From Calamus simplicifolius (taxonomy: Eukaryota; Streptophyta; Magnoliopsida; Arecales; Arecaceae): a stretch of DNA of 64,000 nucleotides. The DNA lies in NCBI GenBank assembly GCA_900491605.1, contig UESW01004415.1:548094-612093 (forward strand), written 5' to 3'. Both the position numbers and the translations under genes were made by a program. The notes beneath the pieces were generated by a model. It was given only the letters and a program-made list of their open reading frames with translations, was not told the origin of the DNA and did no database searches. This document shows positions 11,314-22,180 of this stretch, piece by piece (the stretch's first letter is position 1; each line of letters begins with the position of its first letter).

Positions 11314-12521
11314 TGATGTGGCTGATCACTTCCTCTGGGCGGCAGCATAACACCTTGCGCAATTCCCGAAATCAGATGATTTGATAACTCATTTTTGGGC
11401 ATCAGCACTCTCACCTCGGCCCCTAATTTTTTGGCCTTCAGCTCCGACTTCGGCCTCTGGCTCTGGCTGCAGCCTCTGGCTCCGGCTTCGGCTCCGGCCC
11501 CCCAGCTTCGGCCTTGCCCTCGCCTCGGCCTCTAGCTTCGGCTCCAGCCTCCAGCTTCGGCCTCGCCCTCTCCTCGGCCTCTGGCTCTGGCTCTGGCCTC
11601 CAGCTCCGGCTTGGGCCTATGGCTCCGGCTGCAACCTCTGGCTCTGGCTTCGGCCTCTAGCTCCGGCTTTGGCCTCTGGCTCCGACTCCAACCTCCAACT
11701 CTGGCTGCAGCCTCTGGCTCCGGCTCCGGCCTCCAGCTTCGGCTTCGGCCTCTGGCTCCGGCTATAGCCTCTGGCTCCGGCTCCGGCCTCCAGCTCCGGC
11801 TTCGGCCTCTGGTTCCGGCTCCAGCCTCCAACTCCGACTGCAGCCTATGGCTCTGGCTCTGGCCCCTCAGCTTCGGCCTCGCCCTCGCCTCGGCCTCTGG
11901 CTCCGGCTCTGGCCTCCAGCTTCGGCCTCGCCCTTGCCTCAGCCTCTGGTTCTGGCTCCGGCTCTGGCCTCCAGCTTTGGCTTCGGCCTTCAGCTTCGGC
12001 CTCAACTTCTGGCCTCGGCCTTAACTTGGTACCTTATATTGTGTGTTTTCCTAGCATAGTAAAGCTAACCTTGGATATCGGACCCTGGGATTCGAGACAT
12101 CCACCACCGCATATCTCGCTCGTCTGTTTCGCTGAGATCACGGGCAATTGACAATACACCCCACAGTTACCGACATACACGGCGCCCATTCGGCAACAGC
12201 TCACCCACCTGCCGTTCGCAAAGCTCATCCTAACAAGAAAGATTCGACAATTTCAACAGAACGAGGTAAAAGGAACCCCCCAGACAGGTACAAAGGGAAG
12301 ACCCCGAGCTCAGGGCAGGGGATCTTCTTCTTCCTCTTCTTCTTCTTCTCTCTGAAACATGCTCACACAACACATTCCTATTCTACAAGCTCACTGACTT
12401 GAGCGTCGAAGGATCCCCGCCGAAACCACCGGCCCAGGACTTCTTGCAGGTTCTTGGAGGAAGAAGACCTTTTCACCTCTTCGGTGGCCCCCGAAGATTT
12501 CAGCACACCCGGCGCTCATCA
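11314..12521 (+). mobile_element. 3' LTR of the first Tat element
   Basis: It starts TGATGTGGCTGATCAC, the same opening as the solo LTR at 39,314. It holds a long CTCCGG-rich low-complexity array, then the U5 motif CTGACTTGAGCGTCGAAGGA at 12,394, followed by CTTGCAGG. The right end is uncertain. I place it at CTCATCA (12,521), just before recognisable chromovirus RT sequence; it could end about 15 bp earlier at CAGCACA. The 5' LTR lies left of the Athila insertion, outside the window. Confidence 0.7.
11440..12025. repeat. Low-complexity CTCCGGCTTCGGCCT array inside the LTR
   Basis: This is a degenerate array built on a 6-bp theme (GGCTCC, GGCTTC, GGCCTC) with higher-order phrases of about 30-36 bp. 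All frames are open on both strands, giving serine/leucine- or arginine-rich translations, so any ORF here is an artefact of the repeat. Confidence 0.8.
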
Positions 12522-12529
12522 CAAGTGAC

Positions 12530-13600
12530 TTGGCAGCAACAAAATACATTGTTCATTAGATTGCAAAAGGTTGTAGGGGTATTGGTCAAGCCAAATGGCA
12601 TGACTAAAAATTCAAAAGATCCATATCTAGTGACCATAGTGGTCTTTGGTTCATCCCCTTCAGCAATTTGGACTTGCCAATATCCTGATCGCATGTCCAA
12701 CTTGGTAAAATATATTGCTTTGGATAGGTGATCGAACAAATCTGCAATCAAAGACACCGAATACTTATTCTTTATAGTGACCTTGTTCAGGCTTCTATAA
12801 TCAACACAAAGTCTGCTTCCCTTGGAATAGCACCAGGGCACCAAAAGGGGCTTTCGAAGGTTGGATCTTCCCGGAGTCCAATAGTTTGCCCAACTGTTGC
12901 TTTAATTCGGCCAACTCCTTAGGCAATATTCGATAGGAAGCCTTGGCAAGAGGTCTGGTGCCCAGCACCAGTTCAATGCATTGGTCGATGCCACGTCGAG
13001 GTGGAAGCCCCTTAGGCAGATCATGGGGCATAAAATCATCATATTCCTGCACAATTACAGTCACCTCCCTTGGTACCCCTGCCATTTTCTTTAGTTCCTC
13101 CTCCATAATCGTTGCGAGGTAGGTACCTTGGCCCTTTTTGCATCCGCGGGCCAACATCCTTGCAGAGATAATCTTCACTTTGTGAATAAGGTCCCTTCCT
13201 TACCCAACAATAAAGCAAGGTTTCTTCTCATAACCGATGAGGATTCCACCCATACATGGAATAATGGCAACTTTGGCGCCTATGAAAAAGTTGTTGCCAA
13301 GGATAACTTCAAAGTCATCTAGGGGCACCACCATCAGATCCAAACGACCTTCCCACTCGCCGATGGATAATTTGACATCAAAGGCCATTCCTTTCATGGC
13401 CTGTGCTTGGGAATTCACTGCTTTGATACGGCTTGAGTGTTTGGACACTTTCAAGCCTAAAGGATTCATCATCTTCTCCGCAATAAAGCTATGAGTGGCA
13501 CTAGTGTCTATAGGTACATGTGAGTTTTATATTTATTTTATTTTAATTTGATTATCTTCTTTATTCCTCAGGGATCCTGGCCCTCAGGGGTCTTCAGGGT
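12530..13600 (-). pseudogene. Chromovirus-like Ty3/gypsy protease-RT fragment
   Basis: On the minus strand a protease-like segment (about 13,520-13,200; 'MVVPLDDFEVILGNNFF') is followed by a linker and then RT (13,178-12,548), including 'KAPFGALVLFQ', 'LCVDYRSLNKVTIKNKY', 'FTKLDMRSGYWQVQIAEG' and 'FLVMPFGLTN'. The match stops at NNVF (about 12,548), before the catalytic YxDD box, so the piece is truncated. There is one frameshift near 12,830. It lacks the Tat signature and differs from the flanking elements, so it is an independent insertion or a deletion remnant. Assignment to chromoviruses rests on motif similarity only. Confidence 0.8.
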
Positions 13601-13662
13601 TGCATCTAGTATGCAAAAATTATTGATTCCGTTGCGTGAAACTTGCATTTGATCCATGTTTT

Positions 13663-15623
13663 TCACCCTGAAAACCCAACAACATATACCTCCACCAATA
13701 CCTGGGCATAACGAGTCTCGACCTCCATGGTCTGCTTCCAGAGCTTTTTATTTTCTTTTTCACTCTGGTGAAGCTTCTTCTCGATATCCTTCAGCTTTGT
13801 TCGGTCACTTTTCATATCATGTTTCGTCGCCACTAGTTCGGCCATGATCGTCATAGCTCGCTTATAGTGGCGTTCAAATCGACGCTATCCATCTTCGAGC
13901 TTTTTATTCAAAGTTCTTAAATCCTCTGTGGCCTTTGCCTAAAATCTTGATAGTATTGCCCGAGCTTCCTTAGCCGATTCATTGGCTTCTTCAAGCTTGG
14001 CTCGAACCTTGGCTAGTTCCTCCAACAACTGTCTTACCGAGCCCTTCTTATTTTGAAGCTCGGCGTTCTCCTACATAATTTGGGCATGAGCTTTAGCCAC
14101 CGAGTTCAGACGATTGCCCATCGCCTTTGAAATTATTAAAGTCAGCAACAAAACACAACATATGAGATCTAAAGGAGAGTAAAAAAATTGAGGAAAAGAA
14201 AAGAAATTTTAACTTCTGCTTACCCGGGAGGAATAGACACTTATGGCCCTCAGGAGCTCATAGTTGTCAACCTTGGGAAAAAATTTCAGGTCTTCAAGGA
14301 TGTCATGCTCATTAATTATAGTGGATGAGGGACCTCCCTCTTCTTCCTCAGCGATCAACCTGGAAGAGCCCTTCTTCTGGCCAAGAAATTTATAGATTAT
14401 TCAGACCAATGGCACCCCCTCGAGACTTGACCCAGGAGCCTCGATTTGACCAGCTCCCTCAATCGAAGGTCCTCTCTGACCTTCAACATTTTGTTCGGCT
14501 CCTTTGGGAAGGGATTTCCTAGCAAAAGGAGGAACAGCGAGGCCAACCACTGGCGCCTCCACCGACTCCTCCAAAGGCTCCTTTCCCTTTCGGCTCGGAG
14601 CCCCGACAACTTCTCCCACCGGCTCCCCTTCTCCCGGAGCCGGTGCATTTTCATCTCTCTCCACCGGTGTCTCCTCCATCCTTTCCATCATTGATAAAGA
14701 TTGCTGATTAAGCTTGGTCTTCTTCCTATTCAGGCTTGCCAAGGATGGGTGAGATCTCTTCTTAACCCTATGCCCCTTCTCAAAGTCATTCCTTTGAGCA
14801 TCCTTCCTCAATTCCTCTCATTCGAGCCTCGAAATCCAACTCAGCCACTGTAGAAGGAACAAATAAGTGCTCAACTAGGTACGACCAGACATATTTAAAT
14901 TCCTACTGGCAGACTGAAAAGTTAAGACTCACCTTGGGGATCGATGCTGCTGAGCCTCGCTTTGAAGAGGACATCCTCAGCCAGCACAACCCCGACCGAT
15001 AGTGCGAGGCCATTCCTCAGGATCTTTAGGTCCCTATACTCCTGCTTTGATAGAATCGGACCCTTATTCAACCCCTCAGAGAAGCCTTTTCATGACCGAG
15101 GGAAGCGGCATTCCTCGCTCCATTGGATGGTAAAAAACTGAGACTTTCAACCCCTTATAGAGGGAGGAATCCCAATGATTCTCTTGAAAGACTTCCAGGG
15201 GTCGATATAAGGCCATGAAGAACTTCAGAAGAAGACGATGTTGTGGCAAGCCCAAAATAAAGGCACGGTTGCAGTTGCTCCCACAATCTTGCAAAGAGAG
15301 ACGAAGCCCACAATGTGCCTCCAGCTATTCGGTGCCACCGATGAAAGACATATTCTATAGAATCTCATGATGCCCTCGATGATTGCATGGAGAGGAAGAC
15401 GAAGGCCAACCTTAAAGCACTCGTAGAAGATGATTTCAGGCGTAGGCGGCCTTGTCACCCTCTGCTCAAAATTTGGCATATGCAAGATGAACTTATCGGG
15501 AATCCGATACTCTTGACGAATCCTTTCTAGAGCCACCACAGTGATGGTTGAAGCAATGTGCGTCGAGTGCTCTACGTCCTCGACAAGAATGGCTTTAGCA
15601 TGAGCGAAAAGTGAACCAGCCAT
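13663..15623 (-). pseudogene. Second Tat antisense ORF, frameshifted
   Basis: This has the same architecture as the antisense ORF at 8,471-10,870, from a different Tat family. The N-terminal exon starts at the ATG at 15,623 (MAGSLFAHAKAILVEDV) and holds the PF04195-like core 'IIFYECFKVGLRLPLHAI'. The frame shifts near 15,230 and continues to about 15,076. A Pro/Glu-rich segment lies at 14,811-14,401, and a Lys/Glu-rich coiled-coil tail at about 14,130-13,663. Several stops and shifts separate the segments. I did not resolve its introns. Confidence 0.65.
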
Positions 15624-15995
15624 GGCTTTCTTTGTCAAGAAGGCAATTGGTTTCGAGAGGAGGAAAGAGACAAAATATTCAAAGTCTTGAGAAAGTATGA
15701 CTGCAAAAGACACCGATCACCTTCTTTTAAAGCTGCTTTAGCAAAAGAACGATGCGAAACCCTAAGTGTTGCAGCCCTCAAATTGGTTGCGATAAGCCAT
15801 TTCGCTAACCATTTGTGCATAGAAATTGAAAAGGCTTCCCTCGTCTAGTGAGCAAAGATGATGATACCTTAGCATTAATTGAGCCATCATGATGAGCCTC
15901 GGCGATTTTAAATTCTACCATTAAATTTGAGCTACGTGGACTCTACTCTCTATTCCCGAACCTACTCTTCAGACTAGGAAGTGGGGGGGGGCATA

Positions 15996-16686
15996 TGATA
16001 CGCGGTAAAATTATCACTGCATTAATTGGTAGATGTGGCAGTCGACAAGGCTCGCTTCAAGGCTCTGATCCACTAACCATCACAATCAGAAAAGGATAAA
16101 CCGCGCTAACTATAGTCTCCATACCTCGGTAGGACCGAGCTATCTTCAAACCTCGGCAGGGCCGAGCTACCTTCGAACCTTGGCAGAGCCTAGCCTTATC
16201 CTTTCAAATGAAAGTATCATTGTTGCACCAAAATTATGCTGGATATCTCGGAGCCAACCTTTCAAAATATAAATGAGATTCTAAATTTTTGATAAAGCAT
16301 CCATCAGCTTCATCAACCGCCAATCCCGTAAATGACGGAATTTTGGCCTTATCGGACGCCAACTCCCAAAAATGCGCTTGAAAATTAGGTAACTATTTAT
16401 CACCTAGGCAACGCATAAAAACCAAGTCCCAAGACTCTCTAGGTATGCTCAAAGCTCTAATGCTCTATGAAGTCATTCTTTAAGCCTAAAAGCTCTAAGC
16501 ATAGGCCATGACTCCTTCCAAAAGAACCTTCTCCTCAGAGCTGCTTGTTGAGGATTCTTACTGACTTGGACGTCGGAGGGTCTTTCGTAGGGACTACTCC
16601 CTATGATTCCTGCATGATGAAAGAGCGCTACCCATATCCCGACGTACATCGTTCCTAGATCGAAGAACGAGAATCAGCAGCAACAA
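15996..16686 (+). mobile_element. 3' LTR of the second Tat element, with polypurine tract
   Basis: A polypurine tract AGTGGGGGGGGGCATA at 15,980-15,995 precedes the LTR start TGATACGCGGTAAAAT. Direct phrases of CCTCGG(T/C)AGGACCGAGC type recur at 16,125-16,190. The U5 motif CTGACTTGGACGTCGGAGGG is at 16,561-16,580. I place the end at GCAACA (16,686), but this is approximate because there is no partner LTR in view. Confidence 0.6.
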
Positions 16687-17104
16687 CCTCCATTCCTTCT
16701 TTCGCTATACATTTTCCAAGTGTCCAAGTGATTACATCCATGCATGTTAGATTTTTATTTACAATATCCAAAAACATATAATGCATTTTTATTTATAATT
16801 TTATAGCTTAAAAAGAGGTTATTATTTTAAACAAAATTTTAAAAAAATTACATGGCTAAATGGTAGATATTATTTTTAATTTTTTTTAAAAAAATTAAAA
16901 TTTCAATCACATATCCGTTCAAAAAACTAATTCAACGCCTTGCAGTGTGTATGCTATCTTCTAGTATTTTTGTGCTTTTATTTTATCTACGGCGCCATCC
17001 AAATATACTTGCTTTCTTTTTATTATTATATATTTATTACGTATTTTTGCATATACTTCTAATGAAATTCTAGGTAGGAAACGTCATGGCTGGCGTAAAG
17101 ATGG
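16687..17104. other. AT-rich spacer
   Basis: There are poly-A and poly-T runs and no gene or repeat that I recognise. It ends at the target site of the hAT-like element. Confidence 0.5.
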
Positions 17105-17112
17105 AGCTCACC

Positions 17113-19703
17113 TAGGCATGGGCACTGGGCCGTGCCATGCCAGGCACGATCCAGACCCATCGTGCCAAAAAAATTACCGTGCCGTGCCTGGCACGGCCCA
17201 TTAACAAATGGGCCGTGCCAGGCACAGCCCACTAAAAAAATTCAAATTCGGCACGGCCCGTGACTCATCAAGAAATGGGCCACGGACCGTGCCTGGCACG
17301 GCCCAGAAGGGCCGTATTGGCACAGCCCAGCAATGGCCCTGCTGGGCCGTGCCATGGCACGGCCCTACTGGGCAGTGCCAGAATGGCCCTGCTAGGCCAT
17401 TTTGTAGGCCGTGCCATGGCACGACCCACAAGGGCTATGCCATGGCACGGCTGGTGCCAGGAGCACACTGTGCACCTAGGCACCAGCCAGCTGATCCAAG
17501 CCATGATCTTGATCGGCGACGATGGATCCGACGATTGCGATCGATCTGATCGGAGATAATCCAACGGTTGCGATTGATCCATGCCATAATCATGATCGGC
17601 GATGATCGATCCGACGGTTGCGATCCATCCGATCGGCGATGATCCGATGGTTGCGATCGATCCAAGTCATGATCCCGATCGACGATGATCGATCGGACCA
17701 TTGCGATCAATTCGATCGGAGACGATCTGACGATTGCGATCGATCCAAGCCATGATCCCGATTGGGGATGATTGATCCGACAGTTGTGATCCATCCGATC
17801 GGCGATGATCCGATGATTGCGATCGATCCAAGCCATGATCCTGATCGACGATGATCGATTGGATCGTTGCGATCAATCCGATCGGAGACGATCCGATGGT
17901 TGCAATCGATCCAAGCCATGATCCCGATCGAGGATGATTGATCTGATGGTTGCGATCCATCCAATCGGAGATGATTCGACGGTTGCGATCGATCCAAGCC
18001 ATGATCCCGATCGGCGATGATCAATCCAACAGTTGCGATCCATTCGATCGGAGATGATTCAATGGTTGCGATCGATCCAAGCCATGATCCCGATCGACAA
18101 TGATCGATCGGACTGTTGCGATCAATCCGATCGGAGATGATCCGATGTCTGCGATCGATCCAAGCCATGATCATGATCAGCGATGATCAATCCGATGATT
18201 GCAATCCATCTGATCGGAGATGATCCGATGTCTGCGATCGATCCAAGCCATGATCCCGATCGGCGATGATCAATCTGACGGTTGCGATCCATCCGGTCAG
18301 AGATTTTCGACGTCTGGATCGATCCAAGCCATGATCCCGGTCGGTGATGATCAATCCGACGGTTGCGATCAATCCGATCGGAGATGATCCGATGGTTGCG
18401 ATCGATCTAAGCCATGATCCCGATCGGTGATGATCAATCCAATAGTTGCAATCCATCCGATCGAAGACGATCCGATGGTTGCGACCAATCCAAGCCATGA
18501 TCCCGATCGATAATGATCGATCGGACTGTTGTGATCCATCTGATCGGAGATGATCTGACATCTACGATTGATCCAAGCCATGATCCCAATCAGGGATGAT
18601 CGATCCGACGATTGCGATCGATCCGATCGGAGACGATCCAACGGTTGCGATCGATCCATGCCATGATCCTGATCTGCTATTATCGATCGAACAGTTAAGA
18701 TCTATCCAATCGGAGATGATCCGACGATTGCGATCGATTCAAGCTATGATCCTAATCGGCGATGATCGATCGAACCATTGTGATCAATCCGATCAAAGAC
18801 GATCCGACGTCTTCGATCGATCCAAGCCATGATTTCGATCGGCGATGATCAATCCGACGGTTGTGATCGATCCAAGCCATGATACCGATCGACGATGATC
18901 GATCCGACGGTTGCGATCAATCCAAGCCATGATGCTGATTGGTGATGATCGATCGAACCGTTGCGATCGATCCGATCGGAGATGATCCGACGATTGTGAT
19001 CGATTCAAGCCATGATCCCGATCGGGGATGATCGATCCAACGGTTACGATCTATCCCATCGGAGACGATCCGACAGTTACGATCGATCCAAGCCATGATC
19101 CCGATCGGCGATGATCGATCTGATGGTTGTGATCCATCCAATCGGCGATGATCCGACGGTTGCGATCTTTCTATTTTTTTCTTCTTACATATTGTATTAT
19201 GTTCTAGAGGTCAGGCCTAGTCCCCCTCCCTTCTGTACCATTTTAATTTTAAATTAATAAACTGATAGGGGTCTATGCCAAACCCCCCACCATTATGGTG
19301 GCTTTATATTAATAAAATTTCTTTATTCCTAATAATTTTTTAATTTATTAAAAAAAATATATTTTTATAATTTTTTTTATTTGAGCTGTGCATGGGCCAG
19401 GCCCCAGGTGAGCCGTGCCTGGCACGACCCAGGTCCCCTAGGCCGTGCCTGGCACGGCCCACCTGGGCCGGCATGGCTCAGGCCCACCTGTGCCGTGTCG
19501 AGCACGGCCTAGGTGAGCCGTGCCGGCATGGCACGACGGGCCGGCCCAGGCCCGTCATGAGCCGTGCCATGCTGGGCCAACAGAAAAAATTTTTTGAGCC
19601 CAGCACGGCCCGGTACTGTAGCAGTGCGGACCGTACCTGGCATGACCCATCAGGACCTGAGCCGTGCCATGCCATGGGCGGCACGGCCTAGTGCCCACCT
19701 CTA
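17113..19703. mobile_element. Non-autonomous hAT-like transposon carrying a satellite array
   Basis: The left end reads TAGGCATGGGCACTGGGCC and the right end, inverted, reads TAGAGGTGGGCACTAGGCC. Over 24 bp the two ends match at 20 positions. They are flanked by 8-bp near-duplicates, AGCTCACC (17,105-17,112) and AGCTCACG (19,704-19,711). An 8-bp duplication and a TAGNGGTGGGCA-type end are hallmarks of the hAT superfamily. Subterminal regions (17,125-17,460 and 19,390-19,690) are dense in GGCCGTGCC/GGCACGGCC palindromes, as expected for transposase binding clusters. The interior is an 83-bp satellite. At 19,190-19,330 two 3'-UTR-like phrases ending ATTAATAAA remain, perhaps from a transposase gene (inference). 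No transposase ORF is present. Confidence 0.82.
17485..19167. repeat. 83-bp satellite array, about 20 copies
   Basis: The phrase CCATGATCC recurs at 17,501, 17,584, 17,667, 17,750, 17,833, 17,916, 17,999, 18,082, 18,165 and 18,248. That is exactly 83 bp each time, and the spacing continues (once 81) to 18,827. It then drops to 50 twice (18,877, 18,927) and returns to 83 (19,010, 19,093). The unit is itself a fusion of a 50-bp and a 33-bp half, both ending in a GATGATCCGACGGTTGCGAT-like core. Open frames across the array on either strand are artefacts. Confidence 0.93.
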
Positions 19704-19711
19704 AGCTCACG

Positions 19712-19882
19712 TAACGTAAAGTTGCCTACCTGCCATGCGTTTATCCAACCATGGCATTCATTTAAGACCACCGCTGAGTCATTACGTTAGGCTTAGAGGC
19801 ATGCGATTTAAACCAATATAAATATAATTTTACTTTGGTAAAAAGAGTGTCACATGTTTGTGGTCTTCACTAAGAGGTAATG
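19712..19882. other. Short unique spacer
   Basis: This short sequence lies between the hAT-like element and the next LTR element, with no feature seen. The five bases AAAAC at 19,883-19,887 are the left target duplication of that LTR element. Confidence 0.5.
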
Positions 19883-19887
19883 AAAAC

Positions 19888-21981
19888 TGATGACGCTCGA
19901 TCACCTCTCCTGGACGTCGGGAACGGAGGCGCTCCTCGAATCCTCGCCTCGCCGGGTTGCCTGCAAGGAAGTCCCGAGGCCGGAGCGGGCTCCGGCAGGA
20001 CCCTCCGACGGCCAAGTTAGTGACTGAGGTCACAGCTGAAGGAGGGCTCGAGTGAGCCCTGTTTTGGGTGGAGAAGAGGGGTCTACAAGAAGAGGAATCC
20101 CTTTTTTGAGTTTAGATGGCGATTTTGGGGGTTATCGCGCGTACCTGTTTGGTGAGTGGATTTACCCTTTTATAGGGGTTGATACTGGCACGACCACGTG
20201 GGGTGGCATGAAGTTCAGAACGTCTGCAGAGCCCTTGCATGAATCTGGGCTGGTTGGTGGGTTACGTCCCATCAGCAGCGGGGCTATCGGGCGGCGCGCG
20301 TCTGGCGTTGTCGGGCAGCGCGTGTCAGAGGAATGGATTCTTAAACCGCTGGGGCTGATCTGGCGGGAACCGGGGGTCCCGTCTTGTCAGGGCCGAGCTG
20401 GGTCGACCTGAGATGGCTGGGGCCTATCCCGCCGGCAAGGCAGTGCCGGGGTGGGGCCGAATCGGCGGACTTGGAGACGACGGTGCCGAGTCGGGCTGGC
20501 CAGGGATGGCCTTGGCCGACTCGGTGGGACAGGGGATGCCGAGGCCGAGTCGGGCCGGCCAGGGATGGCCTTGGCCGACTCGGCGGGACTGGAGACGCCG
20601 GGGCCGAGTCGGGCCGGCCGGGGATGGCCTTGGCCGACTCGGCGGGACAGGAGCCGCCTAGGCCGAGTCAGGCCGGTCTGGGATGGCCTTGGCTGACTCG
20701 GCGGAACAGGAGTCGCCAAGGCTGAGTCGGGCCAGCCTGGGATGGCCTTGGCCGACTCGGCGGAACAGGAGTCGCCGGTGCCGAGTCGGGCTGGCCTGGG
20801 ATGGCCTTAGCTGACTCAGCGGGACTGGAGATGCCAGGACCGAGTCGGGCCGGCCGGGGATGGCCTTGGCCGACTTGTCGGGACTGGAGACACCGGGGCC
20901 GAGTTGGGTCGGCCGAGGATGGCCTTTGCCGACTCGGTGGAACAGGAGCCGCCCGGGTCGAGTCAGGCCGGCCTGGGATGGCCTTGGCCGACTCGGCAGA
21001 ACAGGAGTCGTCGGGGCCGAGTCGGGCCGGCCTGGGATGGCCTTGGCCGACTCGGCGGGACTGGAGACGCCGGGACCGAGTCAGGCCGGCCGGGGATGAC
21101 CTTGGCCGACTCGTCGGGACTGGAGACGCCGGGGCCGAGTCGGTTTGGCCGGGGATGGTCTTGGCCGATTCGGCGGGACTGGAGACGCCGAGGCCAAGTT
21201 GCCTGGAGAAGTAGGGGCCGCCTGGCATGGAGATGCCGGGGCCAGCTAGCTTGGAGACGCTGTGGCCGGCCAGGAATGTGCCGGGGCTGGCCAGCTTGGA
21301 GACGCCGTGGCCAGCTAGCAATTGTGCCGGGGCCGAGTCGCCTGGAGAAGTAGGAGTCGCCTGGCATGGAGACGGCGTGGCCGGCTAGCTTGGAGATGCC
21401 GGGGCGGAGTTGCCTGGAGAAGTAGGGGCCGCCTGACGTGGAGACGCCGGGGCCGGCTAGCTTGGAGACGCTGTGGCCGGCCAGCAATTGTGCCGGGACC
21501 GAGTCGCCTGGAGAAGTAGGGGCCGCCTGGCATGGAGACGCCGGGGCTAGCTAGCTTGGAGACGCCGTGGCCGGCCAGCAATTATGATGGGGCCGGCTAG
21601 CTTGGAGAGGCCGGCCTTTGGCGGGTGTCGGCCTTTGATGTGCCGGCCTCGGGGGCCGGCGCTAGAGCCTGTCGGCCTTTGGCCAGCGCTGGATGTTGGC
21701 GCTGAAGGCCGACGCTGGAGGTCGACGTTGGAGGCCGGCGCTGGAAGCCAATGCGGGAAGCCGACGCTGGAGCTGACGCTGAGTCCGTCGGCCTTTGGCT
21801 AGCGCTGGGGGCTGGCGCTGGAAGCCGATGCTGGAGGCCATCGCTGGAGTTAGAGTCTGGGCCTTTGGGACCGTCGCCGAGGTCCGTCGCTGGGGGGCCG
21901 TCACTGGAGCTGGTGTTAGAGTCTGGGCCTTTGGGGCCATCCAAAAAATTTTATTTTTCGTCGGGTCAACTGGCCCCATCA
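19888..21981 (-). repeat. 3' LTR of the non-autonomous element
   Basis: In the minus sense it starts TGATGGGGCCAGTTGACCC at 21,981, preceded by the polypurine tract GTGGGGGGCATTT, and ends GAGCGTCATCA at 19,888. It includes a TATA box (20,167-20,174, sense TATAAAAG), the U5 motif at 19,999-20,020, and a 59-bp tandem array. Two further GC-rich stretches lie at 21,180-21,580 (units CTGGAGAAGTAGGGGCCGCC and CTAGCTTGGAGACGCCG) and 21,590-21,930 (GCTGGAAGCCGACGCTGGAG-like units). Confidence 0.9.
20490..21190 (-). repeat. 59-bp tandem array in the 3' LTR
   Basis: There are about 12 copies of a 59-bp unit. CCTTGGCCGACTCGG falls at 20,510, 20,569 and 20,628, exactly 59 apart. A second copy of the array lies in the 5' LTR (about 25,060-25,770) and a shorter one in the coding element's LTR (60,305-60,680). 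As 59 is not a multiple of three, the long open frames here change phase at each unit and are not genes. Confidence 0.9.
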
Positions 21982-22180
21982 AATGCCCCCCACACTCCTT
22001 GAGCTTGCATGCCCCGCATCGGCTAAGCGAAAGGAGTGTAAAACTTTTACCTTGGCGCCTTGCGCTGCTTTGGATGGACGTCTGTGTGCCTTCTTTGGCC
22101 AGCCGAGGGTGGCCAGTAATCCTTCCCCAGCGCGGGGACCGGGAGTGAGCCCTGGAGGGTGACCTGAGAGTGGGGAGTCG

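Noticed and set aside
10070..11362. Reading the whole 430-codon frame as one protein
   Set aside because: The first ~160 codons lie upstream of the good ATG at 10,870 and resemble non-coding sequence. The frame continues through splicing rather than ending as a stand-alone gene.
11381..12024. Ser/Leu-rich plus-strand and Arg/Glu-rich minus-strand frames
   Set aside because: Low-complexity array inside an LTR with all frames open.
17201..19141. Many long open frames on both strands across the 83-bp array
   Set aside because: The unit lacks stops in several frames and 83 is not a multiple of three, so open frames are a by-product of the repeat. Codon content is purely the repeat.
20384..21519. 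Overlapping Arg/Pro/Gly-rich open frames in the LTR arrays (also 24,965-26,161 and 60,000-60,822)
   Set aside because: These come from GC-rich 59-bp and related repeats within LTRs. No domain or consistent start is present, and frames are open on both strands.
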